64,000 nt of DNA. Source: CAVSCR01 sp963726575. Its GTDB lineage: Bacteria > Actinomycetota > Actinomycetes > JAHEKZ01. A program made the position numbers and the translations under genes. Positions 26,690 through 35,901 of this stretch are shown here, in pieces (the stretch's first letter is position 1; each line of letters opens with the position of its first letter). The notes beneath the pieces were generated by a model. That model did no database searches, was not told the origin of the DNA, and saw only the letters and a list, made by a program, of their open reading frames with translations. The stretch spans positions 496,001 through 560,000 of the forward strand of contig CAVSCR010000007.1 of the NCBI GenBank assembly GCA_963726575.1. Reading direction: 5' to 3'.

Positions 26690-26729
26690 TGTTGATCAAG
26701 GAAAAGATGTCGGGTTTTCAAGATCAACA
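26690..26729. terminator. Imperfect hairpin between convergent genes
   Basis: TGTTGATC (26690-26697) and GATCAACA (26722-26729) pair exactly; inside them AAAA and TTTT tracts can extend the stem. It is the only sizeable AT-rich patch nearby and probably terminates both flanking genes. Confidence 0.5.
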
Positions 26730-26752
26730 TGCACCTGAAGTCCAAGATCAAC

Positions 26753-28087
26753 TCAAGGGTTGGGGTGGGGGTGGGGGTAGGGCAGGAGGACGCCGGGGTT
26801 GAGCAGTCCGGCGGGGTCCAGCGCATCCTTGATGGCACGCATCGCGGCGAGTTCCGCAGCCGAGCGGCTCAGCGGCAGGTCGGCGACCTTCGCGACGCCG
26901 ACGCCGTGCTCCGCGCTGATCGTGCCGCCGTTCGATGCGACGAGCCGCAGCAACGCCGCGTCCACCTCGTGGTCGTCGGGGGCGGCCCCGACGACCTCCA
27001 CGTGCAGGTTGCCTTCGAGCAAGTGCCCGAACACGTACAGGTCGTGCGGCGCTGCTGCCGACGGCATCGCCTCCATCACCACGCGCAGCCGGTCCAGCGG
27101 CACACCCACGTCGAGCTTGTGCACCACTCCCAGGGTCCCCACGGCCTCGGTCTGGCGCTCGCGATAGGCCCAGAGCCGACGGTCCACCACCGCGTCGGCA
27201 TCGACATCGAGCAGTGGCGCCGACGTGGTCTCGATCAGCAGGTACACCGGCCACCGCTTCTGCAGAGGGAAGGGCAGCTCAGCGACGGTCGTCACCAGGT
27301 CCATGGCGCTGCCACCGATGAACTCGGCCGCCAGCAGATCATCCTGGTCACGGGCGATCGCCACAGCCGCGTCGATGTCACTGACCCCCACCAACGTCGT
27401 CAACCTGCCTTCGGGCAACGGCGACACCAGATGAAGGCGCACCTGCGTGATCAGGCCGAGGGTTCCTTCGCTGGCCACCATCAGGTGGCTCACGTCGAAA
27501 CCTGCGGAGTCCTTGGGAAGACCGGCCAGGTGTGTCGCCACCGACCCGTCGGCCAGCACGTACTCCAGCCCGCACATCTGGCGGCGGGTGTCACCGTGTC
27601 GCACGACACGCAGTCCCCCGGCGTTCGTCGCCACGGTTCCGCCGATCGTCGCCGAGTCGCGGGCCGCGAGGTCGACCCCGTAGTCGAGACCGGCGGTCGC
27701 GGCCAGGCGTTGCACCTGCGCGATCGTCACACCTGCGCCGACCGTGACCTGTCGACTGCTGACGTCGACAGAACCGATCGAGGTGAGACCACGGGTGGAC
27801 ACGATCACCATGGGCCGCGAACGTGGCACCGATGCCCCGACGAGTCCGGTGTTGCCGCCTTGCGCGACGATCGGCATGCCGAACTGCGCGCAGGTGCGAA
27901 CGACCTGGCTCACCTGCGCCGTGTCGTGCGGACGGACCACTGCGGCTGCCTCCCCGCGGTAGCGACCGGTCCAGTCGATGCAATACGGAGCCCGAAGGTC
28001 GGGGTCCGTGAGCACGTCGTCGGGTCCCACGACGGCGCGCAACGCACGAGTGAGTGCCTCGGCGTCGGCAGTGCCGGGTGAACTCAC
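26753..28087 (-). CDS. FAD-binding oxidase (D-lactate/D-2-hydroxyacid dehydrogenase type)
   Basis: This 444-residue FAD-linked oxidase of the vanillyl-alcohol-oxidase fold resembles glycolate oxidase GlcD and D-2-hydroxyglutarate dehydrogenases. The FAD-binding segment has PIVAQGGNTGLVGASVP near residue 75 and ATIGGTVATNAGGLRVVRHG near 145. The C-terminal domain has HLLEGNLHVEV and SAEHGVGVAK near 390. The GTG start overlaps the fpg stop (GTGA). The last residues (PYPHPHPNP) come from a G-rich DNA run and are probably dispensable. The 2-hydroxyacid substrate is not determinable here. Confidence 0.88.
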   Translation of the reverse strand: MSSPGTADAEALTRALRAVVGPDDVLTDPDLRAPYCIDWTGRYRGEAAAVVRPHDTAQVSQVVRTCAQFGMPIVAQGGNTGLVGASVPRSRPMVIVSTRGLTSIGSVDVSSRQVTVGAGVTIAQVQRLAATAGLDYGVDLAARDSATIGGTVATNAGGLRVVRHGDTRRQMCGLEYVLADGSVATHLAGLPKDSAGFDVSHLMVASEGTLGLITQVRLHLVSPLPEGRLTTLVGVSDIDAAVAIARDQDDLLAAEFIGGSAMDLVTTVAELPFPLQKRWPVYLLIETTSAPLLDVDADAVVDRRLWAYRERQTEAVGTLGVVHKLDVGVPLDRLRVVMEAMPSAAAPHDLYVFGHLLEGNLHVEVVGAAPDDHEVDAALLRLVASNGGTISAEHGVGVAKVADLPLSRSAAELAAMRAIKDALDPAGLLNPGVLLPYPHPHPNP

Positions 28088-28950
28088 TTCAGCAACCGCG
28101 AGAGGCGCCGATCGGCCAACGGTTTGCCGCCGGTCTGACACGTCGCGCAGTACTGCAGCGACGAGTCAGCGAACGACACCTCGCGCACGATGTCGCCGCA
28201 CACGGGGCACAGTTGCCCGGTGCGCCCATGCACCCGCATACCGGCGCGCTTGCCGTCCTTCAGCTCATTCGCCGCAAGACCTTCGGAACGCTCGACCGCC
28301 TCCCTCAGTGTGGTGATGGTGGCGTCGTACAGGGTCGCCCGTTCGTCGTCGGTCAGTGCTCCGGCCAGACGAAACGGTGACAGCTTCGCCACGTGCAGGA
28401 TCTCGTCGCTGTAGGCGTTGCCGATCCCGGCAATCACCGACTGGTCGCGCAGCACTCCCTTCAGCTGGGTCCGCGCGTGCGCCGCGAGGATGGCATCGAA
28501 GGTGGCACCGTCGAAATCCGGTGCCAACGGGTCGGGGCCGAGCCGGGCGATCCCGGGAACGTCGAACGGGTCGCGCACGACGTAGACGGCCAGCTTCTTC
28601 TTGGTCCCTGCCTCGGTGAGGTCGAAACCGCTCCCGTCGTCCAGGTGCAGCCGCAACGCGATGGCCTGGCCACGGCCAGGCTTGAGCGGGGTCGTCGGGA
28701 GCTCTGCCCGCCAGCGCAGCCAGCCCGCCCTGGCGAGATGGAACACCAGGTGCAGACCCCCGACGTCCAGGTCGAGGAACTTGCCGCGCCGGGTGACGCT
28801 GGTGACGGTGAGCCCGCACAGCGACGTGGGTGGCGGGTCGTAGGTCTTCAGCGCAGCGATGCTCGGGGTGTCGACCCGCGCCACGACCCGGCCGACGGCC
28901 TGGCCCTCCAGGAAGGCCGCCAGGGCCTCGACCTCGGGCAACTCGGGCAC
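28084..28950 (-). CDS. Formamidopyrimidine-DNA glycosylase / endonuclease VIII family
   Basis: This 288-residue base-excision repair glycosylase starts with PELPEVEAL, where the N-terminal proline (after Met removal) is the nucleophile and E3 the acid. A conserved Lys is seen near residue 56 (RRGKFLDL). The helix-two-turn-helix has DQSVIAGIGNAYSDEIL, and a C-terminal zinc finger has CPVCG and CATCQTGG. The GTG start is 6 bases after CAGACT (28957-28962). Fpg and Nei proteins cannot be separated confidently by eye; the finger ends QTGGKPL, which resembles actinobacterial Fpg/Nei-like paralogues. Confidence 0.9.
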   Translation of the reverse strand: MPELPEVEALAAFLEGQAVGRVVARVDTPSIAALKTYDPPPTSLCGLTVTSVTRRGKFLDLDVGGLHLVFHLARAGWLRWRAELPTTPLKPGRGQAIALRLHLDDGSGFDLTEAGTKKKLAVYVVRDPFDVPGIARLGPDPLAPDFDGATFDAILAAHARTQLKGVLRDQSVIAGIGNAYSDEILHVAKLSPFRLAGALTDDERATLYDATITTLREAVERSEGLAANELKDGKRAGMRVHGRTGQLCPVCGDIVREVSFADSSLQYCATCQTGGKPLADRRLSRLLK

Positions 28951-28990
28951 CGGTCCAGTCTGGCGCAACCGCGGCCGGCGCGCGGCTTTG

Positions 28991-29018
28991 CTACGGCAGC
29001 GTAGGTTACGGTACCGTA
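28991..29018. promoter_or_regulatory. Two tandem palindromes upstream of the nitronate monooxygenase gene
   Basis: CTACGGCAGCGTAG (28991-29004) has 5-base complementary arms; TACGGTACCGTA (29007-29018) is a perfect 12-base palindrome ending 7 bases before the GTG start. The second contains TACCGT (29012-29017), a candidate -10. Both share the core CTACG/CGTAG. They look like a double operator for a dimeric repressor, TetR-like in size; no regulator gene is adjacent. Confidence 0.65.
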
Positions 29019-29025
29019 GGTTCTC

Positions 29026-30477
29026 GTGAATTCCGGAACGAAAGCCCCCCTCCCCGTCGTCATCCAAGGCGGCATGGGCGTCGGCGTCTCGAGTTGGCGG
29101 CTGGCCCGCACCGTGGCCCAGGCCGGCGGCCTCGGCGTCATCTCGGGGGTGGCCCCGGACCTCGTGCTCTCCCGCTGGCTGCAAGACGGCGACCCCGACG
29201 GGTTCGTGCGCGCGGCCATCGCCGACTACCCCGACCAGGAGTTCCTGGCCGCGACCCTGCAGAAGTTCTTCCGTCCCGGCGGTCGCCCGCCCGGCAAGTC
29301 CTACCGCCCGATCACCAAGCTGGACCTGAACCAGCGGCTGGACGCGGTGCGCCTCACCGCCCTGGGCGCGTACGCCCAGGTCCGCATGGCCAAGGCCGGT
29401 CATGACGGCGTGGTCGGCATCAACCTGCTCGAGAAGGTCCAGCTCTGGACCCCCGCCGCCCTGCTCGGCGCGGTCCTCGCGGAGGTCGACTACGTCCTCG
29501 TGGGCGCCGGCGTCCCCACCCACCTGCCCCGCATGCTCAACGGCATCGCCGCCTGCGAGCCGGTCTCGCTGCCGATCGACGTGTCTGGCGCGCTGAGCGG
29601 GGAGAGCTACGGCATCACCCTCGACCCGGCTGTGGTCGTTCCGGGGCTGACGGCACCGCTGAAGCGGCCGACGTTCCTCGCGATCATCTCCTCGAACATC
29701 CTGGCTACCTACCTCGCCCGCGACGAGGCAACGCGACCCGACGGCTTCGTGGTCGAGGGCCCAGGCGCCGGTGGGCACAACGCACCACCGCGCAAGTTGG
29801 TGCTCGACGACGACGGCCAGCCCATCTACGGCCCGCGCGACGAGGTCGACCTAGCCAAGCTGGCGACCATCGGACTGCCGTTCTGGCTGGCCGGTGGCTA
29901 CGCCAACCCCGAGAAGGTGGCGGAGGCGCTCGAGGCAGGTGCCGCAGGCGTCCAGGTCGGCACCGCGTTCGCCCTGTCCGACGAGTCCGGCCTGACCGAG
30001 CCGATCCGGCGCACCCTGGTCAACCGGCTGCGGGCCGACGACCTGGACGTACGCACCGACCCGCTGGCTTCACCCACCGGATTCCCGTTCAAGGTCGTGC
30101 AGCTCTCCGGAACCGTCGCCGATCCGGCCGTCGGTTCTGCGCGGGAACGGATCTGCGACCTGTCTTACCTGCGCAGCCCATATCGTCGCGAGGACGGCAG
30201 TGTGGGTTACCGCTGCCCGAGTGAGCCGGTGGACGACTACGTGCGCAAGGGCGGGACGGCCGAGGACACGGTAGGTCGGATGTGCCTCTGCAACGGACTG
30301 TCAGCAACGCACGACCAGGCACAGCTGAAGAAGAACGGCACGCTGGAGCCGCCGGTCGTCACCCTCGGCGCCGATCGGGCGCAGCTCGCGGGACTCTTCG
30401 AGCGCTTCGACGACCACTGGGGCGCCAACGACGTCATGACGTGGCTCACCTCGAAGGTCGCGGTGCCCGTCAGCTAG
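29026..30477 (+). CDS. Nitronate monooxygenase family flavoprotein
   Basis: This 483-residue FMN-dependent TIM barrel belongs to the nitronate monooxygenase/2-nitropropane dioxygenase family. Visible are VIQGGMGVGVSSWRLARTVA near residue 12, VEGPGAGGHNAPPRK near 245 (with the usual catalytic His), FWLAGGYANPEKV near 287 and GAAGVQVGTAFAL near 307. It is longer than class I enzymes (about 350 aa); the extra C-terminal part has RMCLCNGL and a cysteine pair. Long forms of this kind are common in actinobacteria and their substrate is uncertain. It is controlled by a region with two tandem palindromes. Confidence 0.85.
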   Translation: MNSGTKAPLPVVIQGGMGVGVSSWRLARTVAQAGGLGVISGVAPDLVLSRWLQDGDPDGFVRAAIADYPDQEFLAATLQKFFRPGGRPPGKSYRPITKLDLNQRLDAVRLTALGAYAQVRMAKAGHDGVVGINLLEKVQLWTPAALLGAVLAEVDYVLVGAGVPTHLPRMLNGIAACEPVSLPIDVSGALSGESYGITLDPAVVVPGLTAPLKRPTFLAIISSNILATYLARDEATRPDGFVVEGPGAGGHNAPPRKLVLDDDGQPIYGPRDEVDLAKLATIGLPFWLAGGYANPEKVAEALEAGAAGVQVGTAFALSDESGLTEPIRRTLVNRLRADDLDVRTDPLASPTGFPFKVVQLSGTVADPAVGSARERICDLSYLRSPYRREDGSVGYRCPSEPVDDYVRKGGTAEDTVGRMCLCNGLSATHDQAQLKKNGTLEPPVVTLGADRAQLAGLFERFDDHWGANDVMTWLTSKVAVPVS

Positions 30478-30483
30478 CGCCCG

Positions 30484-31710
30484 TCAAGCAAGGCCGAGGG
30501 CATGCGCTTCCTCCCACAGTTCCTCGTGGACATCCGGATGCGCGGCGCACTCGATCAGGTTGCGCGCCTGTTCGTGCTGGCTGCGGCCCCAGATCAGCGC
30601 AACTCCGTTCTCGGTCACCACGGCACTGTGCTGGAAGGACGTGACGGGCTCATCGATCAGGGGCACGATCGTCGAGCAGTTCGCCCGCGGATGCCACGAC
30701 CTCAGTGCGATCAGCGCCTGTCCGCCCCGTGAGTGCAGCGCTCCCACCACGAAGTCGGTCTGACCGCCGAACCCGGAGTAGATCCGCGAGTTGATGCGCG
30801 ACGCGTTCGCCTGGCCGAACAGATCCACCTGCAGCGCCGCATTGACGCTCACCAGCTGCGGGTTGGCCGCAATCCTGGCGGGGTCGTTGGTCGTCTCCGT
30901 GCGCAGCACCTGCACACGCGGGTTGCGGTCGACCCAGGCATAGAGCTCAGGTGAGCCGAACACGAACGACGCGGTCAGCAACTCGTCCTCGTCGAGGGCT
31001 CCACTTTCCTCGAGGGCGAGAATGCCATCGCTGAACATCTCTGACCACACGCGCAGCCCGCGACGCCCCACGAGGCCGTGCAATGTGGCATCGGGGACGG
31101 CTCCGATCCCCAGCTGCATGGTCGAGCCGTCGAGTACCCGCTCGGCCACGCGCGCCCCGATCTCACGCGAGACGTCGTCGAGCTCCAGCGCCGGTGGCGA
31201 GACCATCGGCTGGTCCACCTCGACCAGGAAGTCCAGGTCGTCCACCGACATCACACCGTCGCCGTAGGTGTAGGGCATCTGGGCGTTCGCCTGCGCCACC
31301 ACGATCCCCCCGCGGGCGCGGGCTGCCTCGATCGCCGCGGGGAGCAGGTTGACCTCGGTGCCGAGCGACACCGTCCCGTCTCGGACCACCGATGTGTGCA
31401 CCACGACGGCGTCCGGCGGACAGCTCGTGCGAAACAACAAGGGCGCCAGCGACAACCGCGACGGCACGTAGCGCAGCTCGGCCTGGCCGCGCATCCCCGG
31501 CCCGACGAAACACGTCTCGAGGCAGACGCCTGGCCGGGTCGGGATCCCCCGTTGGGCATTGAGCATGAACAAGCGGTACTGCTCGACGGCCGCGTCCAGT
31601 AGTCCGAGCGCGACGGTCGGTGTGGCGAAGTTGCCGCTGGCGACCACGCGCGGCAGATCGGGCAGCCGTCCGAAGACCGCAGCCAATTCCTCGACGGGAA
31701 CGGTTCGCAC
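30484..31710 (-). CDS. Acetyl-CoA hydrolase/transferase family CoA-transferase
   Basis: This 408-residue protein is of the acetyl-CoA hydrolase/4-hydroxybutyrate CoA-transferase type. It has HTSVVRDGTVSLGTEVNLLP, NAQMPYTYGDG, TMQLGIGAVPDA near 200, and a conserved glutamate near FSDGILALEESG that could form the enzyme-CoA thioester. The C-terminal signature GGQTDFVVGALHSRGG is near 310. The GTG at 31710 lies 6 bases after CAAGAT (31717-31722); a GTG at 31800 in the same frame would add 30 residues and cannot be excluded. The role is probably moving CoA between short carboxylic acids. Confidence 0.85.
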   Translation of the reverse strand: MRTVPVEELAAVFGRLPDLPRVVASGNFATPTVALGLLDAAVEQYRLFMLNAQRGIPTRPGVCLETCFVGPGMRGQAELRYVPSRLSLAPLLFRTSCPPDAVVVHTSVVRDGTVSLGTEVNLLPAAIEAARARGGIVVAQANAQMPYTYGDGVMSVDDLDFLVEVDQPMVSPPALELDDVSREIGARVAERVLDGSTMQLGIGAVPDATLHGLVGRRGLRVWSEMFSDGILALEESGALDEDELLTASFVFGSPELYAWVDRNPRVQVLRTETTNDPARIAANPQLVSVNAALQVDLFGQANASRINSRIYSGFGGQTDFVVGALHSRGGQALIALRSWHPRANCSTIVPLIDEPVTSFQHSAVVTENGVALIWGRSQHEQARNLIECAAHPDVHEELWEEAHALGLA

Positions 31711-31851
31711 GGACCCATCTTGGCGCGACTGCTGGTCTGGCGCGGCATCACCCACCTGGGCGAGCCAGCGATCGACCTGACCGCCCGATCCATCAGGCAC
31801 ACCAGCACTGCCGGTGCCAGACGAGGGGTTGGCATCGGCAGTGCTCGTGCG

Positions 31852-32685
31852 TCAGCCCAAGCCCGGCGACAATGCCTGACGTGTCGCGGCGAGCACCACG
31901 TCGTCGCTGGCCATCCAGTAGTCGGCCGCGCTGATCTGCCACCCGGCAGCCAGCAGGACGGGGACTCCTGGATGCGGCCCCGGCAACGCGACGAACGCGC
32001 GCCCACCCACGGTGGTCAGCGCTGCCACCAAACTCGCCACGGCTGAGTCGTCGTCGCGAGCAGTGAAGTGGCACAGACCGTGGTGCTCCCCGTCACCGCC
32101 CAGGGCTCCCACGCCCACCACGTCACCTCTGGTGTCTCGCACGACAATGGCGCGTCCCCCGGCGTCGTGCACCCAGTACCGGTAGTCGTCGCTCCGGTCG
32201 ACCCCCAGCCACTGCTGCTCCACCGCCACCACCTCGTCGACGCCCGGCTGCTCGACGTCCAACGCGGCCGAGGGAAGTGCGGTCGGATCTCCGTGCAGCC
32301 ACAGCAGCGGCCACCGTGGCGCCATGCCGGCGCGAACGTAGAGCGGCAGGGCATGAGGATGCTGGCTGCTGAACGTCATACGCGGGCCGATCGGCCGGGT
32401 CCATGCGGCTTCCAGCAGTCGGCGGCCGACGCCCGCGCCGTGGTGCTCCGGATGGACGAACAGGTCGGTGACCATCTCGACTTCACCGACGAGGTGTGAG
32501 GCGGCGTACCCCACGACGGCGTCGTCGCGTCGGCCCACGACCACGCGCCCGTGGCTTCGAAGATGAGACAGGTAGCGCGGGTCGCCGCAGCCGCCCTCCA
32601 TCTCGTCGACGAGCGCGGCGACCGCCGCGATGCCGGCAACGTCAGCATCGGCGGCCTCGGCCACGTGCAGCGCTGGGTCGGTCAA
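31852..32685 (-). CDS. GNAT family acetyltransferase
   Basis: This is a protein of about 277 residues with an N-terminal GNAT domain: MVTDLFVHPEHHGAGVGRRLLEAAW near residues 70-95 (only HPEHHGAGVGRRLL is diagnostic). A second, degenerate half has ARDTRGD-like segments near 190. A longer open frame runs into the upstream transglycosylase gene. The likely start is the TTG at 32685, 13 bases after that gene's stop; a GTG at 32664 is an alternative. Substrate is unknown. Confidence 0.8.
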   Translation of the reverse strand: MTDPALHVAEAADADVAGIAAVAALVDEMEGGCGDPRYLSHLRSHGRVVVGRRDDAVVGYAASHLVGEVEMVTDLFVHPEHHGAGVGRRLLEAAWTRPIGPRMTFSSQHPHALPLYVRAGMAPRWPLLWLHGDPTALPSAALDVEQPGVDEVVAVEQQWLGVDRSDDYRYWVHDAGGRAIVVRDTRGDVVGVGALGGDGEHHGLCHFTARDDDSAVASLVAALTTVGGRAFVALPGPHPGVPVLLAAGWQISAADYWMASDDVVLAATRQALSPGLG

Positions 32686-32698
32686 GGGCGCGGGCGGC

Positions 32699-33157
32699 TC
32701 AGCCGCCCCACGGCCACCACCACGACTGCACCCAGACCCGGCGCGCCACGGTGTCCTGTTCGCGACAGGTGGCCTTCTGCGGGGTGCGGGCATAGGTGCG
32801 TCCACCGTTCGCCCGCCACAGCGACTCGCTCATCTGCCACTTCCCGAGGAACCGTCCGTCCCGGCTGACCGCGGTGCAGACGTTGTGTGACTCCCGCCAC
32901 GCGATTCGCTTGCCGTGCCGGGACGCCTGCCACTGGGCGAGGGTGATGGTCTTGCGGAAGGTGATCGACTTCTGCGCCTTGCTGGTGACGGTGACGTCGG
33001 ACACGACGGGTGCATGAGCGGGGGAACTGTGCGGTCCCGACAGTGCTGGGGCCGCCACGGCCAACGGCGCACCCAAGAGAGCACCACAGACAGCACCGGC
33101 CAGGACCGGAGCAGCCACCCACGATCGGGCGCGCGAGGGCCACGTCAGAACCAGCAA
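32699..33157 (-). CDS. Secreted lysozyme-like (transglycosylase/Rpf-like) protein
   Basis: This 152-residue protein has a signal peptide (hydrophobic stretch about residues 13-35, AAPA near 36). The mature domain has IAWRESHNVCTAVSRDGRFLG, of which WRESHNVC and GKWQMSESLW are the informative parts; they resemble the catalytic Glu region and QF/W motif of resuscitation-promoting-factor-like transglycosylases. A disulphide between the two cysteines is plausible. It would act on peptidoglycan outside the cell. The TTG start is weakly supported by GGGGG upstream; a promoter is visible at 33188-33218. Confidence 0.78.
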   Translation of the reverse strand: MLVLTWPSRARSWVAAPVLAGAVCGALLGAPLAVAAPALSGPHSSPAHAPVVSDVTVTSKAQKSITFRKTITLAQWQASRHGKRIAWRESHNVCTAVSRDGRFLGKWQMSESLWRANGGRTYARTPQKATCREQDTVARRVWVQSWWWPWGG

Positions 33158-33187
33158 GACGAAACCCCCAGGTCGGCGTCTCCCCAG

Positions 33188-33218
33188 ACCCTAGCCAGAC
33201 CGATTCGGCGGACGTCAA
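33188..33218 (-). promoter_or_regulatory. Promoter: TTGACG (33213-33218) and TAGGGT (33188-33193)
   Basis: On the minus strand a -35-like TTGACG is followed after 19 bases by TAGGGT. Transcription would start near 33181 and leave a leader of about 24 bases before the TTG start of the lysozyme-like gene. The spacer is slightly long, so this is a candidate only. Confidence 0.5.
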
Positions 33219-33290
33219 GCCGAACTCACCGGGACGAACCGGTACAAAGCGGCTGGGATCGGGCGTCAAGATCTCCCAAGTCGGCGCTCG

Positions 33291-35591
33291 TCAGGGCGTC
33301 AGGACCAGTGACCACGCCAGCTGGCTGCCGGAGGGCTGGTCGGTGCTGGCGGCGGTGCCCGGCACACTGCCGGGCGCGGCGGGGCCGGCGATGTCACCGA
33401 TCAGGGCGTCGATGTGACCGCCACCGGTGCCGTCCGACGTCGAGCGCGCCGTCATTCCGCTCGGGGTGATCCACCTGGTGGCGCTGGACGAACGGCTCGA
33501 CCAGTACGACACCACCCACGACCCGGGGGTCGTGACGGTGGTGGCGGGGGTAGCGAACGTCGTCAGACTCGAGCTGCCGGTGCGGGCCACCGCGCTCGCC
33601 AACGGACCGGCGGCGTTGGTTCCGGAGTAGGCCAGCAGCTGCACCGTGGCCTTCGTCAACTGCGTCCCGAACGACACGGTCACGCTGTTCCCGGGGTCAC
33701 TGCCGGTGGCAACGCGCTGCCACACGGTGCTGTACATGGTCGAGCTGCTCGCGGTCTTCACCACCTGCCATCCACTCGGGGCGGTCTGCGGTGTGGCTGT
33801 TGCGCTCGTGGCCACCAGGAGCAGGCCGTTACCTGCGCTCACGCTGGCCGGGATCGTGATGGTCTGTGCCTTCGCATTTGCTGCGCTGGCGGTTGACGCA
33901 ACGAATCGGATCCCGTTCCCCGGCGCGACCACGGTGACGTTGTGAGTGGTGGTCGTGACGTCGCCGCTCGAGTCGGTGATCGACAGCACCACGGCGTAGG
34001 TGCCGGGCGCCGCGAAGGTGTGGGACGTGGTGATGCCGGATCCCGCATTCACGTCACCGAAGTCCCAGGAGTAACCGGTCACGCTCGCCCCTGGGGCCGT
34101 CGAGGTCGAGGCGTCGAAGCTGCACGTCAGAGCACTGCACGACGACGTGAACGCGGCCGTCGCCGACACCACCGTGAGCTGCTGGCTCGTGGTCGCTGTG
34201 GCGCCGAGCCCGTCGCCGACGGTGACCGTGACGACGTAGGTGCCACCACTGGTGTAGTGGTGCGGGACCGAGGGCACGTCGGTGGTCTGCTGGCCCGTGC
34301 CGTCGCCGAAGTCCCACTGGTATGACGTGATGCCCGCAAGCGTTGAGCCGCTTGCATCAGCTGTGCAGTGCAGCAGGAGACACGAGACGGTCAAGGCCGC
34401 CTGGCTGGGCGGTGCGACCGTCACGATCTGTGACGCCGATGCGACCTGACCGTCGCCATCGGTCACGGTCAGCGAGGCGGAGTAGCTGCCGGCGTCGGTG
34501 TACGTGTGGGTGACAACAGCACCGCTTTGCGGTGGGCTCCCGTCCCCGAAGTCCCAGTCGTAGGACGACAGAGCTGTGCCCTGGGAGCCGGAGCCGTCGA
34601 AGGTGCACGTCAGGCCGCTGCACTGCGTGGAGATGTGAGCCGTCGGCGTGGCGGGTCCGGCCAGACCGAAGTCGGCGAGCAGGTCCGGTGCGCTGGAGGC
34701 CAGGCCCAGCTCGCTGACACCGAGCAGGTCCTCGGTGGCCCGCAACGTCGAGTACTGCGTCAGCTTGCGGGTCGACGTCGTCCCGACGCTGTACGGGCTG
34801 ATCACCAGCAGCGGGATGTGGCAGGACTGACTGGTGCTGTTCGTGCAGTCGACGCCCTTCAAGGTGCCGGCCGCTGAGCCTTCGTCGAACGTGACGATGA
34901 CGACGGTCGAGCCCGAGGTGAACTCCGGGCTGTTCAGGACGGCAGGAAGGTTCGCGGACAACCACGAGTCGCCAGTGGCGATGCTGCCGCTGTGCATGTC
35001 GTTGGCAAGGTTCGGCGAGATGAACGAGAACGCCGGCAGGGTGTGGTTGGCCAAGTCGGTCGCGAGCTGGGTGTAGTTCACGTCGTTCGCCTTGCAGCTG
35101 TCCGGCGTGATGTCGGTGAAGTACAGCGCGGGGTTGTGGCGCGGCACGTACAGACCACCGGAGTCCTGAACCCGGCGACAGGGCGTAGTCATGGACTCCT
35201 GGTACGCCCGCCAACTGCTCACCTGGGTGAACAGGTCGGGACCCGGCTTGGTGCATGTGGTGCAGTCGGTGGCGGGAAGTTGAGCCAGAGGGAGCCCCGA
35301 CAGGCCACCGATGTAGTTCGGCGCGCTCGGGTGGGTGATGCCCCACGCATTGGTGGCGGAGCCGTACTGGTTGGCCAGCGAGTTGAGGTACGGGGCCGAC
35401 GACGACCCGATCACGTCGTTGTAGGAGCGGTTCTCCATCCAGACCCAGACGACGTGCTGGATCCCGCTGCGCGCCGCACCGGTCGTCGCAGCCCGCGCCA
35501 CCGAGGTGGCAGTCAGCGCCCCCATCATGGAGACGACGGCCAGGGCGGACACCACGATCGTGAGCAACGCAAGCCGGGCGGGCCTGGCCAA
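33291..35591 (-). CDS. Secreted phosphoesterase with three PKD domains
   Basis: This 766-residue secreted protein starts with a signal peptide (hydrophobic core about 8-30, cleavage near ARAATTG). Residues about 40-310 form a phosphoesterase/acid phosphatase domain with MENRSYNDVIG, HPSAPNYIGGLSG, DNDMHSG-like NDMHSGSI and VTFDEGS metal-binding motifs. Three PKD repeats follow, marked by YDWDFGDGS, YQWDFGDGT and YSWDFGD. A C-terminal beta-rich domain of about 190 residues ends the protein. No LPXTG or membrane anchor is seen, so it is probably released. The TTG start is supported by GGAGGGG 6 bases upstream. Confidence 0.88.
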   Translation of the reverse strand: MARPARLALLTIVVSALAVVSMMGALTATSVARAATTGAARSGIQHVVWVWMENRSYNDVIGSSSAPYLNSLANQYGSATNAWGITHPSAPNYIGGLSGLPLAQLPATDCTTCTKPGPDLFTQVSSWRAYQESMTTPCRRVQDSGGLYVPRHNPALYFTDITPDSCKANDVNYTQLATDLANHTLPAFSFISPNLANDMHSGSIATGDSWLSANLPAVLNSPEFTSGSTVVIVTFDEGSAAGTLKGVDCTNSTSQSCHIPLLVISPYSVGTTSTRKLTQYSTLRATEDLLGVSELGLASSAPDLLADFGLAGPATPTAHISTQCSGLTCTFDGSGSQGTALSSYDWDFGDGSPPQSGAVVTHTYTDAGSYSASLTVTDGDGQVASASQIVTVAPPSQAALTVSCLLLHCTADASGSTLAGITSYQWDFGDGTGQQTTDVPSVPHHYTSGGTYVVTVTVGDGLGATATTSQQLTVVSATAAFTSSCSALTCSFDASTSTAPGASVTGYSWDFGDVNAGSGITTSHTFAAPGTYAVVLSITDSSGDVTTTTHNVTVVAPGNGIRFVASTASAANAKAQTITIPASVSAGNGLLLVATSATATPQTAPSGWQVVKTASSSTMYSTVWQRVATGSDPGNSVTVSFGTQLTKATVQLLAYSGTNAAGPLASAVARTGSSSLTTFATPATTVTTPGSWVVSYWSSRSSSATRWITPSGMTARSTSDGTGGGHIDALIGDIAGPAAPGSVPGTAASTDQPSGSQLAWSLVLTP

Positions 35592-35901
35592 CCGATCCCC
35601 TCCGGGCCCCCCCAGAGCTATGAGTCATGCGGCCTGGCGCGACTCACGTCCCGGCCGACACTGGCACCCTGCCACACATCGACGGGGTCGCGAACCACGG
35701 CGATCCCTCGCTGACGAGATAGATCGCCCGCTCCACGACAAAGATCGCCGACCCTGTAGCAGGGTCGGCGCTGTAATGCAGTCGACGGACCGCCCGCGCC
35801 GGTGCCGGGAGCGGCTGGCGGTGAGGCTCGCCACTCCCGGCTACCGCGCGACCACTCCGCTGCGGACGGCTACGACGGCACCGTCGCAGAGGTTTGGTCT
35901 G
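35592..35901. other. Intergenic stretch upstream of the phosphoesterase gene
   Basis: About 310 bases without a supportable gene. It contains the phosphoesterase ribosome site (GGAGGGG) and, at 35747-35769, a strong hairpin annotated separately. The short open frames here show no family features. Confidence 0.6.
35747..35769 (-). terminator. Hairpin terminator after the DVEGH-repeat gene
   Basis: GCCGACCCTG (35747-35756) and CAGGGTCGGC (35760-35769) pair perfectly around a 3-base loop. Read on the minus strand it is followed by GATCTTTGTC. It lies about 130 bases beyond the stop of the repeat-protein gene and would end that transcript. Confidence 0.7.

Noticed and set aside
26753..26785. G-rich run as a possible G-quadruplex regulator
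   Set aside because: It lies in the last codons of the FAD-oxidase gene; three or four short G-runs are present but nothing shows function.
28084..29778. 564-codon frame extending fpg upstream
   Set aside because: Fpg needs an N-terminal proline after Met; PELPEVEAL starts at 28950, and the extension is antisense to nitronate monooxygenase.
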